DNA from: JAFGMQ01 sp036733345
GTDB lineage: Bacteria > Desulfobacterota > DSM-4660 > Desulfatiglandales > Desulfatiglandaceae
Length of the DNA: 21,827 nt
Assembly (NCBI GenBank): GCA_036733345.1
Contig: DAINAR010000052.1
Span: 1 to 21,827 of the forward strand
Direction of reading: 5' to 3'
Shown: positions 1-8,291 of the stretch, piece after piece
Layout: each line of letters opens with the position of its first letter
Position numbering within the stretch: position 1 is the first letter of the stretch
Notes under the pieces: model-generated
What the model was told of the DNA's origin: nothing
The model's input: the letters and a program-made list of their open reading frames with translations, nothing else
Database searches by the model: none
Translations under genes and position numbers: made by a program

Positions 1-1
1 C

Positions 2-1948
2 AGCCAGGGAAAGGCAGTGGTGAAGATGTTTTATGCTGATACCGCATCCGCGAACAATAAAAGTAAACCATTCTCGAAGGATCTGAAAAGCAAGCTGAAC
101 GACGGTCCCGCCACATTCAACCGCGCCGGTGATACGATATACTACTCCAGGAACCTCGTTGTGGAGGGTAATTTCAAGCTCCTCTCAACCTACCGGAACA
201 AACTCGGGCTATTTTACGCTGTTTCAGAGGAAAAAGGCTGGGGCCGGGTCCGTGAGATCAGGTTCAACACCGAGTGGTTCAATATAACGATGCCCTGCCT
301 CTCGCATGATGGCAAGAGACTTTATTTTGCCTCGGACAAGCCCGACGGCGTGGGAGGTCTCGATATCTATTACAGCAACTGGAAAAACGGCTACTGGGAG
401 GATCCTGTCAACCTTGGGCCCGGAGTAAACACCGAAGGGAACGAGAGCTATCCGTTCATCACCGAGACAGGGGAACTCTTCTTTTCCTCTGACGGAAGAG
501 GCGGATTCGGCGGAAAGGATATATATGTCACTAAACAGAATGGCAACCACTGGCACACGCCTGTCAGGCTTGCTGCGCCGGTGAACTCGGAGTATGACGA
601 CTTCGGTATCGTTACCACTGCGGATGTAAGGGAGGGCTATTTTTCCTCAGACCGGGACAAATCAGTGGATATTTACCACTTCACATCGGAGATGCCGCAG
701 GTTTGGTTCGCGGAAGCGCAAAAGGAAAACCAGTACTGTTTCTCGGTATCAGACACGGGAAGGATTGTGGTTGACACGCTCAGCATGCAGTATGTGTGGG
801 ACTTCGGTGACAACACGAAGATGACCGGCACGAGGGTGCATCACTGTTTCCCGGGACCCGGGAAATACACTATAGCGCTGGATATCATTGACCGGACGAC
901 AGGGAAGCCTTATTTCCGCAAGCAGACCTATGATATTGAGATTGTTGACTATGACCAGCCGTACATTTCCGGACCGGCCTCGGCCATTGCAGGTGAGGCT
1001 GTTGACTTTGACGGGATGAAATCGTACCTGCCCGGTTACTCGGTGACAGGATTTTTCTGGGATTTCGGCGACGGTACTCAGAAGACGGGGGCAGGTCCAA
1101 CACACACCTTTGCCCGTGCAGGGGAGTATGATGTGAGGCTTGGGGTGACTGTCAGGTCTCATTTGACCGGTGATGTACTCAAGCGTGCCGTGACTCGCAA
1201 GGTCATGGTTTTTGACAGCCGTTCAGAGAGGGATTCGTGGGTTGCCGCAAGGTCTTCTGCTGGTGCGGTTCCTGTCGATCTGAGGCAGTTTGAGAATGTA
1301 TTTGTCAGGGGACAATATTCGGCTGAGGATGAGTTCATGAAGGAGGCTGTATTCCAGGTTGAGGTCCTCTCGTCGAAGACCAGGATGGAGCTCACGAATC
1401 CGTTGTTCAGGAGTGTACCGGTGAAGTATTCCCTGCGTGAGGTTCATTACCCGGAGACGGATACTTACAGTTATGTCATTGATCAGCAGATGAGTCTGAT
1501 GGCGGCTTATCCGGCATATGCTGAGATGCTGGCGCTGGGATTCAGGAGCGCCACGGTCCGGCTGAATGTGTTGACCGATCCCGCCGAGCGCGAGCTTAAT
1601 GTACTGAAGAGGAATTACGGTGTGATGACCGACACCTATTTTGATACCCGTAACAGGCTGGTTACGAATGCTTATCTAATGCTTGACCAGGTGGTGATGC
1701 TGATGAACAAGTATCCATCTCTGAAGCTGGAGATAGGTGTGCACACAGATAATCAGGGGACGCCCGGGGCTCTTCAGAGCCTGTCTCAAACCCGCGCCCA
1801 GGTCATTGTCAATTACCTGATCAACAGAGGTGTTGCTGCGAGCCGGCTGGTTCCGCGCGGATACGGCAGCACTAGGCCCGTAGCATCGAACGCCACCTGG
1901 CTAGACCGGAGGTTGAACAGGAGGGTGGAGTTTGGTGTTATCAGGTAA
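2..1948 (+). CDS. OmpA-family envelope protein with PD40-like and PKD domains (5' partial)
   Basis: The reading frame is open to the left edge, so the N-terminus is missing; the first in-frame start-like codon is GTG at 17, and residue numbers count from there. Residues about 90-175 hold PD40-type beta-propeller motifs (LSHDGKRLYFASD, GGLDIYYS, LFFSSDGRGG). Two PKD domains follow, about 240-310 (WDFGDNT) and 318-398 (WDFGDGT). Residues about 443-520 look like a SPOR-type segment, which is a weak call. Residues 550-643 are an OmpA C-terminal peptidoglycan-binding domain with HTDNQG, LSQTRAQVIVNYL, GYGSTRP and a terminal NRRVEF. Family knowledge: such proteins tie the outer membrane to peptidoglycan, and T9SS/gliding factors such as PorE have PD40 plus OmpA domains; PKD domains make this one different. 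Its base composition is higher in G+C than all genes downstream, so it is probably older chromosomal backbone beside the polysaccharide locus. Confidence 0.85.
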   Translation, partial: SQGKAVVKMFYADTASANNKSKPFSKDLKSKLNDGPATFNRAGDTIYYSRNLVVEGNFKLLSTYRNKLGLFYAVSEEKGWGRVREIRFNTEWFNITMPCLSHDGKRLYFASDKPDGVGGLDIYYSNWKNGYWEDPVNLGPGVNTEGNESYPFITETGELFFSSDGRGGFGGKDIYVTKQNGNHWHTPVRLAAPVNSEYDDFGIVTTADVREGYFSSDRDKSVDIYHFTSEMPQVWFAEAQKENQYCFSVSDTGRIVVDTLSMQYVWDFGDNTKMTGTRVHHCFPGPGKYTIALDIIDRTTGKPYFRKQTYDIEIVDYDQPYISGPASAIAGEAVDFDGMKSYLPGYSVTGFFWDFGDGTQKTGAGPTHTFARAGEYDVRLGVTVRSHLTGDVLKRAVTRKVMVFDSRSERDSWVAARSSAGAVPVDLRQFENVFVRGQYSAEDEFMKEAVFQVEVLSSKTRMELTNPLFRSVPVKYSLREVHYPETDTYSYVIDQQMSLMAAYPAYAEMLALGFRSATVRLNVLTDPAERELNVLKRNYGVMTDTYFDTRNRLVTNAYLMLDQVVMLMNKYPSLKLEIGVHTDNQGTPGALQSLSQTRAQVIVNYLINRGVAASRLVPRGYGSTRPVASNATWLDRRLNRRVEFGVIR

Positions 1949-1995
1949 GTATCTTTTTATTAGCTATTAATCTTTACATCATATCTAAACTGCAG

Positions 1996-3246
1996 ATGAA
2001 AAGTTCTCTGTTAGCTATACTTTTAGTTGTAAGCAACCTTGCTCTGTATCCTCAGGTCATTCTGACGATCGAAGGGCAGGAAATAATAGACACAGAAACG
2101 GGAGCAACAACTGGGTACGTAATTCCCAGGGAACAGCCCACTTCACTGTCATTTCGGAACAACTTATTAAGTTTCGCAAATGCCAGTGGATACATGTTAC
2201 TGGCCGGTGATGAAACGCCGGGAGAAAATAATAATAATCTTGATGGTGAAATAATTACTGGAAACAGATTTATTTGGAATGGAACGGTTGAAGATAGCTG
2301 GACCCATTCTGTATTCACTGGTTACAATATTAATGTTACCTTAAAATATAACTATTTGGATCGAACTCCTAATGGAATTCAGCGTAAGTCAAACGGGATG
2401 ACAGATGAATCAGGTGTCATTGCCTATAATATCATCAAGAATCCGAGGGTTGGTATTGTGGTAAAGGGCATTAATGGAATAAGAATATTTAACAATACCC
2501 TTTACAGCGAAAAGACTCCCGCTCAAACATACAGGGCTTTAATTGATATACATACCAATACTGATGGTGGGCTGAATGCTTCCTCGAAAGGAACAAAGAT
2601 ATTCAACAATATTTTTTATACCAGAAACAGGGTTCTCAACATTTGGGTTTATGAAGAAGCTTGTCTGGAGGGATTTGAATGTGATTATAATATTTACTGG
2701 AGCGAATCCGGGGAGCCAGTTTTCAGAATAGGAGATAAGTTTAAGTCTTTCAGCCAATGGCAAGCTATGGGGTATGACAAACACTCGCTTGTAATCAATC
2801 CGGGATTTGATGATTATAGCAATTTTGTGCCTAAGGAAAGACTTAATTATGGTAAAAATCTTGGTGAGGAATTTAAAGTTGGATTAGCTGTTGATGCAGT
2901 TTGGAGCAATATTAGTCCGCAAACCGCTTTTCAGGATGATGTATGGCAGGTTGGAGCCCGGATTATTGAGAAAAACACAGTTATAGATGAACCCTTGGAT
3001 ACTACTACACTAATCTATCCCAACCCTGCTAAGGGACATTTTTATGTCTTGAATAATACGCCGGGAAAGATCTATCAGACTATCATTGTTTACAATTCCA
3101 GAGGAGATGTTATCCTGCAACAAGATTTAGACGGCCAATTTAATACTATACATTTTAACAAGAGTGTGTCAGCAGGTTTGTATAATATAAAGTTAAATGG
3201 CGCCGACCTTACAAGTTATAATACAAAACTTATAGTCATTGACTAA
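1996..3246 (+). CDS. Secreted right-handed beta-helix protein with T9SS sorting domain
   Basis: 416 residues. Residues 1-20 (MKSSLLAILLVVSNLALYPQ) form a short signal peptide with a hydrophobic core. Residues about 80-270 have the short, Asn-rich, repeating rungs of a right-handed parallel beta-helix (for example FNNTLY, FNNIFYT, DYNIYW). Residues about 338-416 are a T9SS type A C-terminal domain: YPNPAKG at 341-347, then alternating hydrophobic strands and an SAGLYNIKL block. The product should be exported across both membranes and anchored on or released from the surface. Beta-helix proteins usually bind or cleave polysaccharides, but I see no catalytic motif, so no enzyme activity is claimed. 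The gene starts 47 bases after the OmpA-family gene and ends 10 bases from the convergent PL9-like gene. Its lower G+C resembles the region to the right. The ATG is followed directly by the signal peptide, which supports this start. Confidence 0.75.
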   Translation: MKSSLLAILLVVSNLALYPQVILTIEGQEIIDTETGATTGYVIPREQPTSLSFRNNLLSFANASGYMLLAGDETPGENNNNLDGEIITGNRFIWNGTVEDSWTHSVFTGYNINVTLKYNYLDRTPNGIQRKSNGMTDESGVIAYNIIKNPRVGIVVKGINGIRIFNNTLYSEKTPAQTYRALIDIHTNTDGGLNASSKGTKIFNNIFYTRNRVLNIWVYEEACLEGFECDYNIYWSESGEPVFRIGDKFKSFSQWQAMGYDKHSLVINPGFDDYSNFVPKERLNYGKNLGEEFKVGLAVDAVWSNISPQTAFQDDVWQVGARIIEKNTVIDEPLDTTTLIYPNPAKGHFYVLNNTPGKIYQTIIVYNSRGDVILQQDLDGQFNTIHFNKSVSAGLYNIKLNGADLTSYNTKLIVID

Positions 3247-3256
3247 TCTTTACAGG

Positions 3257-5059
3257 CTAACTCTTTATAAACTTCTGTGTTAAAATAACACTACTCGTCG
3301 AAATCATCAGAATATATATTCCACTAGTAATTTGAGAAAGATTAAATGATTTTGTGCCCAATTCACGATTTATTTCCTCTTTGTGTACCACCCTTCCTCT
3401 TAAATCACAAATAGTCAAAGTAAAATCGTCTGCATTTAATAAAGAATAAAAATCGATATAGAAACACCCATTGTTTGGATTGGGATACAGATTAAAGTAA
3501 TCCCCGCTTTCTGTAAAGGCAATAACTTTAAACTCAAGCTTGCTTGAAATACCGGAAGCGCCCATATCATCATAAGCTAATGCTTGTATTGAATAAGACC
3601 CGGCAATAAGATCTTTAAGTGTAAAGGAGTAAGGAGCAGTATTAAGTTCGCCAATTTTTTTGTCTCCATTCAGCAATTCTACCTTTGTTATTTCTCCATC
3701 AGTATCGTAAGCTTCAATGTCAATTGTTATGGTAGCAGTTGATGAATAATTATTGCTCTTTGTGGGAGAGTAAATGTTGACAGAAGGCAATGAATTTTGA
3801 CGTTTCGTTCCTGAAATAAATTCAAAAGCACCAACGTCCGGAGAATTTCCCCAGTACATCAACCCAACATCAATTCCTTTATCAATAAGGACTGATTCTT
3901 GCTGTAAATGCATGAAATCTATCTGAGGCAAGCTTCCATCAGCTTGTCTGGGGTATGCAAGTAGGGACTTATCCAGACTTAAGAAGTCTTTTTCACAAAC
4001 AGGCAACTTAGTGTTGAGACAATTATCGATAAGGAAAGTATTGTTCAAAACGATCGAGTTGCTGGTCAGGGAAACATCATATTTATTATTGAAAGAAATA
4101 TTGTTCTTGAAAAGATGCTGTTTTCCAAAACTACCCATCCAGTATCCATATTCACCATTATAACAGGATGTATTGTTGTACATTGCAACTACCGTATTTG
4201 CCCCATTCTGATGAAACCCCCATGTTCTGTTGTTGTAAGCGAGGCAATTGGTTATTTTCCTTCTTACTTCACTTCCACTTTCAAGATCTGATTTGCCTAG
4301 TTTGAATCCAACCCCATTACCGGCAGGAGTGAATGTATCTGCAAGGAAACCATTATTCCACGACCAGCAGTTTTCAATAATCACGGTACCGTCATTTTCC
4401 CAGAGGTCAAGTCCATCATCACTGTTCCACCAAAAACGGCAGCCTTTTATCTGATTGGTTAAGCCTGCTGGAATGTAACAAACCTCCAGGCCATCAGCAT
4501 TTTCATAAGGCTCTGCTGTTAAAGGATCTGTGTTGTGATGAAAATCACAATTCAATACCAGGTTATCATCACAAGCCCTGGCTATTATCATTCCATGACC
4601 ATTGTGATGCGAGTCTAATTGTTCGAAGACATTATGATTTGAGTCTTGAACCTTGATTCCCGTGTTGATTTGTGCATCATATTGAGTAAAGCCGGTTATC
4701 TCGAGGTTTTTCCAATGGAAAAAATTTCCGGAAAAATAAACGCCACAATTTTGCCTGTAAGAGAATTCCGAAGATTTTGTGATAGTAGGTTTTTCCCCGG
4801 GGTAAGCCCATATTTTAATTTGTAATTTCTCTGTTCCGTTCTTAGCTGTAAGATGCTGTGAACTGGGATAGCGATAGATACCTCCTCTCAGGTAGACAGT
4901 ATCTCCGGCAGATAACACAGTCCATGCTTTATTAAGCGTGAAAAAAGGATTGTTGATAGTTCCGGAGTTTGAATCATTCCCGTTTGGAGATAAATAATAG
5001 GTCTTGGCATACACTGTAATACTCAAGAAGCTGAGCAGCAGGGCAAAAACTCTCTTCAT
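3257..5059 (-). CDS. PL9-like pectate lyase-type beta-helix protein with Ig-like and T9SS domains
   Basis: 600 residues from the ATG at 5059-5057. An in-frame ATG 16 codons upstream (5107) exists, but the signal peptide MKRVFALLLSFLSITVYA begins at 5059, so the shorter start is chosen. Residues about 20-65 carry the opening typical of polysaccharide lyase beta-helices (YYLSPNGNDSNSGT, LSAGDTVYLRGGIY). The helix runs to DVGAFEF near 413. D189 (NADG), D214, D215 and D218 (NSDDGLD) and K253 (GFKLG) match the order and close spacing I recall for the calcium-binding aspartates and catalytic lysine of Dickeya Pel9A. A bacterial Ig-like domain spans about 424-512 and a T9SS type A domain about 522-600 (YPNPNNG). 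Likely role, inferred: a surface or secreted lyase acting on uronic-acid-containing polysaccharide. It is transcribed away from the polysaccharide operon. Other beta-helix lyases or a non-catalytic binder remain possible. Confidence 0.72.
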   Translation of the reverse strand: MKRVFALLLSFLSITVYAKTYYLSPNGNDSNSGTINNPFFTLNKAWTVLSAGDTVYLRGGIYRYPSSQHLTAKNGTEKLQIKIWAYPGEKPTITKSSEFSYRQNCGVYFSGNFFHWKNLEITGFTQYDAQINTGIKVQDSNHNVFEQLDSHHNGHGMIIARACDDNLVLNCDFHHNTDPLTAEPYENADGLEVCYIPAGLTNQIKGCRFWWNSDDGLDLWENDGTVIIENCWSWNNGFLADTFTPAGNGVGFKLGKSDLESGSEVRRKITNCLAYNNRTWGFHQNGANTVVAMYNNTSCYNGEYGYWMGSFGKQHLFKNNISFNNKYDVSLTSNSIVLNNTFLIDNCLNTKLPVCEKDFLSLDKSLLAYPRQADGSLPQIDFMHLQQESVLIDKGIDVGLMYWGNSPDVGAFEFISGTKRQNSLPSVNIYSPTKSNNYSSTATITIDIEAYDTDGEITKVELLNGDKKIGELNTAPYSFTLKDLIAGSYSIQALAYDDMGASGISSKLEFKVIAFTESGDYFNLYPNPNNGCFYIDFYSLLNADDFTLTICDLRGRVVHKEEINRELGTKSFNLSQITSGIYILMISTSSVILTQKFIKS

Positions 5060-5069
5060 AAAGGCAAAA

Positions 5070-5099
5070 ATTTGACGAATGCATATATAATTTGACAAA
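5070..5099. repeat. Two-copy direct repeat ATTTGACRAA, 20 bases apart
   Basis: ATTTGACGAA (5070-5079) and ATTTGACAAA (5090-5099) differ at one base and are offset by exactly 20 bases, about two helical turns. They lie between the PL9-like start codon and its candidate -7 box, with the second copy overlapping the box. The placement suits an operator, but two short A+T-rich copies could arise by chance. Confidence 0.4.
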
Positions 5100-5127
5100 C
5101 ATATCAAATTTTACGATCAATACTCAA
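5096..5127 (-). promoter_or_regulatory. Candidate Bacteroidota-type promoter for the PL9-like gene
   Basis: Read on the minus strand, TATGTTTG (5103-5096) matches the -7 consensus TAnnTTTG exactly. A TTG (5127-5125) lies 21 bases upstream as the -33 element. Transcription would begin roughly 30 bases before the ATG at 5059. This is a pattern match only; no start site is known. Confidence 0.42.
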
Positions 5128-5181
5128 TTTTGTTGCACTAAGGAAAGAAAAACATCGTTATTGATTATCTGGAATCTCTGA

Positions 5182-5213
5182 TTGGGATTACATGAGCAAT
5201 ATTTAAAATTTTG
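5182..5213 (+). promoter_or_regulatory. Candidate promoter for the polysaccharide operon
   Basis: TTG at 5182-5184, then 21 bases, then AAATTTTG at 5206-5213, which fits TAnnTTTG with one mismatch at the first base. The spacing equals that of the divergent candidate on the other strand. It would give a leader of about 65-70 bases before the flippase ATG. It is weaker than the minus-strand candidate. Confidence 0.28.
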
Positions 5214-5287
5214 AAAAGCTATGGTTCCCTCATCTTTACCTGTGCGAAACGAGAAAAGAACGTTAATCCATTTGTATAATTATTTCT

Positions 5288-6667
5288 ATGGAAATTAAGC
5301 AAATTGCACGAATCTCCTTTCTTAAGGATTATTTCACTAAAGGCCATGAGAGGAGTGTCAGGGCAAAAAAGAATATCGCAGCCACAATAGTAATAAAAGG
5401 CTTCAGTATAATAATAAGTCTGGTTTTTGTACCGCTCGTTCTCAATTATGTTAATTCAGCTCAATATGGAATCTGGCTAACCTTAAGTTCAATTGTAGGT
5501 TGGTTCAGTTTTTTTGACATAGGATTGACTCAAGGGCTACGTAATAAGTTTGCTGAAGCCCTTGCACGTGGTGATCATAATGCAGCTCAAATATTTGTGA
5601 GCACAACCTATGCAATCTTAGGTATAGTATTCATTGGTGTTTGGTTGTTATTTCTGATCATCAATAACTTCCTGGATTGGAGCAGCATACTTAAGGTACC
5701 CCAAGAGATGCAATCCGAGGTGTCAATCCTGGCCATGATGGTTTTTACCTATTTCTGTATTGCTTTTGTTTTAAGAATTATCACAACTATTTTTTTGGCG
5801 GATCAGAAGCCTGCAAAATCATCATTAATAGATCTTCTTGGACAGTTAGCTTCCATGACATTTATCTTTATCCTGGTAAGAACAACCGAGGGCTCTTTAA
5901 TCAGACTCGGCATTGCCTTATGTGTCTCCCCTGTATTAGTACTCCTGGCGGCCAATATCGTTTCATTTAATGGGGCTTACAAAGTATACAGACCGACCTT
6001 TGCTCAGGTGAACTTTGCTCACGCCAAAAGTCTGATCAACCTGGGTGTGAAATTCTTTATTATTCAGGTTGCCGGCATAATACAGTTCCATACTGCGAAT
6101 ATTATAATTGCCCGTAATTTTGGAACAGATGATGTGACAGCATACAATATTGTTTATAAATACTTTGGTGTTCTCAATATGGTTAACACCATATTTATAG
6201 CTCCATTCTGGTCAGCCTCTACCGAGGCATATCTTAAAAATGATATTGCATGGATAAGAAATGGTATAAGAAAGTATAATACGTTGAACATTCTATTATT
6301 TCTCACAGGATTGCTTATGTTGATATTCTCCGGGCCAGTGTACAATCTATGGCTGGGAGAAGGAAAGGTTTTAATACCGTTCTCGCTGTCTTTGTGGGGT
6401 TTTATATATTTCAACGTTATTTTGTACGGCACAAAATATGTCAGTTTCCTTAATGGGATTAATGCACTAAAGATCCAGTTTATAGCAAGCACAATAAGTC
6501 CGGTGCTTTACCTGGTTGTGGCATTAAGCCTCATAAAGTACTCAGGTATGGGAGTATATGCACTTTTTGTTGCCTCAGTAGTTGCTAATTTCAATGCAAT
6601 AATTCTGGCACCTTTACAGTACTATTTTATTATCAGTAAGAAAAAGAAAGGAATATGGGCAGCTTGA
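5288..6667 (+). CDS. Wzx-type oligosaccharide flippase (MOP superfamily)
   Basis: 459 residues, the usual size for the family, almost entirely hydrophobic, with about 12 predicted membrane segments; the first covers roughly residues 30-54. The loop after the second segment, FFDIGLTQGLRNKFAEALA (75-93), is characteristic of the polysaccharide transporter branch of the MOP superfamily. The C-terminus ends in a lysine-rich cytoplasmic tail (KKKKG). Family role: moving undecaprenyl-diphosphate-linked oligosaccharide units from the cytoplasmic to the periplasmic face of the inner membrane. It is the first + strand gene after the divergent intergenic region and is followed by the polymerase, the pairing expected of a Wzx/Wzy-dependent pathway. 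The ATG at 5288 has no Shine-Dalgarno sequence, as is normal in this phylum. I leave the symbol empty because wzx genes are defined by pathway rather than by close sequence identity. Confidence 0.9.
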   Translation: MEIKQIARISFLKDYFTKGHERSVRAKKNIAATIVIKGFSIIISLVFVPLVLNYVNSAQYGIWLTLSSIVGWFSFFDIGLTQGLRNKFAEALARGDHNAAQIFVSTTYAILGIVFIGVWLLFLIINNFLDWSSILKVPQEMQSEVSILAMMVFTYFCIAFVLRIITTIFLADQKPAKSSLIDLLGQLASMTFIFILVRTTEGSLIRLGIALCVSPVLVLLAANIVSFNGAYKVYRPTFAQVNFAHAKSLINLGVKFFIIQVAGIIQFHTANIIIARNFGTDDVTAYNIVYKYFGVLNMVNTIFIAPFWSASTEAYLKNDIAWIRNGIRKYNTLNILLFLTGLLMLIFSGPVYNLWLGEGKVLIPFSLSLWGFIYFNVILYGTKYVSFLNGINALKIQFIASTISPVLYLVVALSLIKYSGMGVYALFVASVVANFNAIILAPLQYYFIISKKKKGIWAA

Positions 6668-6764
6668 TTTATACCTTGGCTAGCGCATTAATGCATAAAT
6701 GATCGTTAATAATAATTAAGCTAAGATGTAAAATGACGAACCTGTTTTAGAGAACTATATTTGT

Positions 6765-8222
6765 ATGTATAAATTCAGCTATTATCTTCTTAACCTGTTC
6801 TTGGGAATAAGTGTAGCCCAGTTGCTTTCGGCTCATTCAACGGCTTTGAAATTAGTAGGATTGATAATTCTTGTGGCACATTCATTCATTATTTTTCACA
6901 TTTTTCATGATGAATTTCTTTTCATTATGTACACTTTCTCCTTATGCATTATGGGTACTGGTGACTATCTCGGAGGAATTGCTTTTGCTCCGCTGGTTGT
7001 TCTCATCAGCTATCTGCTTTTTAAGGGTAAATTTTACATAAGAGATAAATTCATTGGCATTTGCCTGTTGGTTCTTTTATTTACAAATATTCTGGGCTAT
7101 TTAGTGAAAAATCCATCTGACAGAATGGATGTCTTCCAATCTGTAATAATGTTTACAGGATTTATAATAACATTTATCTATGTACAGAACTTCAAATTTA
7201 TTCAGACCCAAGTTCGGTATATTTTATTGATTGCTACCTTCCTCTCTTTCATACTTTTTATTATTGCTCTCAACCAAAAGTTTGTATTCATTGATAGCTC
7301 ACTCTTTCTGTTGGGAGCAAATCCAGGTTATCCTTCTGTAAGCAGTGTAAAATATGCTTTTGAAGGACGATTTCCATCTTTATTTGGTGATTATGAATTA
7401 TTCTCGGAGTTTGCTTTATTGATGTTTATACTGGGATTTTCTCTGTTCATGGATAAGAATGCTTCACATTATTTCAAATTAGGTTATTCTCCGCTGTTCT
7501 TAATGATTTTTAGTTTTTTGAATACTTTAATAACCGGAACAAGATCCGGTTTTATTCTTATTTTCGCTTTTATCTTTATTTTCTTCATATTCAGAATGGC
7601 TACTCTATTTACAAATAAGGCATTATTACTGGTTTCTTTTCTAATTATAATGATCCCAATTATCATTAACTTTGGAGACTTATTCGGCTTTGATGTAATT
7701 AGCAATCGCCTGAAGGAGATTGACTTAACCAGGCTGAGTGTTAATAGCCTTGTGACCGGAGAAGAGATTAACAGAGGGTATGTTTACTCAGAAGGCTATA
7801 AGAGAATTGGCGAAGAGAATTGGACTTTGGGATATGGCTATGGCGTATCACATTCTAATAGCCTGGCATGGCTAGGGAATCTTGGTCCACTAGGTAGTAA
7901 TATAAAGGATTTTCATAGCCTGTATCTATGTATCCCAATGATCTACGGATGGATAGGGGGGATAACATATCTTGTATTAATAATCTATACAATTGTTCTA
8001 CTTTTCAAATCGAGCTTAAAAAAAGGAAATACTTCGAGCAGGGGGATCCTTACAGCATTTGCTTTTATGTTTACCTTCTTTCTCATTAATGAAATTAAAA
8101 TAAATTCATTGAGATCATATAACTATCATTTCCTGATCTGGATCTTATTGGCAATGGCCTTAGCAATAGGTTTTAATAGTCATATAACTGACAAAGTGAC
8201 GAATAAGACAGGGAAAGGTTAA
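6765..8222 (+). CDS. Wzy-type O-antigen/capsule polymerase-like membrane protein
   Basis: 485 residues with about ten to twelve hydrophobic segments in series. Typical of the Wzy/WaaL superfamily are the conserved TGTRSG (257-262) at the start of a membrane segment, then a large soluble loop (about 303-390) with an LGYGYG motif (355-360) and H384 before the next segment. Arg260 and that loop correspond to residues that contact lipid-linked glycan in characterised polymerases and ligases; this is family knowledge, not shown here. Role by context: joining repeat units flipped by the upstream Wzx. The gene begins 97 bases after the flippase. The next in-frame Met is at residue 55, after the first membrane segment, so the ATG at 6765 is preferred. 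A ligase role (WaaL-like) cannot be excluded. The gene is very A+T-rich, even against its neighbours. Confidence 0.78.
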   Translation: MYKFSYYLLNLFLGISVAQLLSAHSTALKLVGLIILVAHSFIIFHIFHDEFLFIMYTFSLCIMGTGDYLGGIAFAPLVVLISYLLFKGKFYIRDKFIGICLLVLLFTNILGYLVKNPSDRMDVFQSVIMFTGFIITFIYVQNFKFIQTQVRYILLIATFLSFILFIIALNQKFVFIDSSLFLLGANPGYPSVSSVKYAFEGRFPSLFGDYELFSEFALLMFILGFSLFMDKNASHYFKLGYSPLFLMIFSFLNTLITGTRSGFILIFAFIFIFFIFRMATLFTNKALLLVSFLIIMIPIIINFGDLFGFDVISNRLKEIDLTRLSVNSLVTGEEINRGYVYSEGYKRIGEENWTLGYGYGVSHSNSLAWLGNLGPLGSNIKDFHSLYLCIPMIYGWIGGITYLVLIIYTIVLLFKSSLKKGNTSSRGILTAFAFMFTFFLINEIKINSLRSYNYHFLIWILLAMALAIGFNSHITDKVTNKTGKG

Positions 8223-8291
8223 TCCTAAGGCTCTTCAGTCAATTTGAAAAAGGAGGGCTAAGTCTTTAGTTAAGTCTATTTCTTATAAATT

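Noticed and set aside
847..865. Perfect inverted repeat TTTCCCGGG-A-CCCGGGAAA
   Set aside because: It lies inside the first PKD domain and encodes the expected loop (FPGPGK). There is no T-run and no second copy, so it is probably a coding coincidence.
3277..3291. GTGTTA-AAA-TAACAC hairpin near the convergent gene ends
   Set aside because: It is A+T-rich with only six pairs, lacks a T-run, and lies inside the coding end of the lyase gene. It is too weak to call a terminator.
5221..5298. 25-codon ORF overlapping the flippase start
   Set aside because: No recognisable peptide features, no ribosome-binding site and no attenuator hairpin; likely chance.
6756..6763. TATATTTG, an exact match to the -7 consensus
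   Set aside because: It ends one base before the polymerase ATG, so transcription would begin inside the gene, and no TTG lies at the right distance upstream.
7532..7551. AACCGGA-ACAAGA-TCCGGTT hairpin followed by a T-rich stretch
   Set aside because: It resembles a terminator but lies in the polymerase gene and encodes the conserved TGTRSG motif. Premature termination there is unlikely to be functional.
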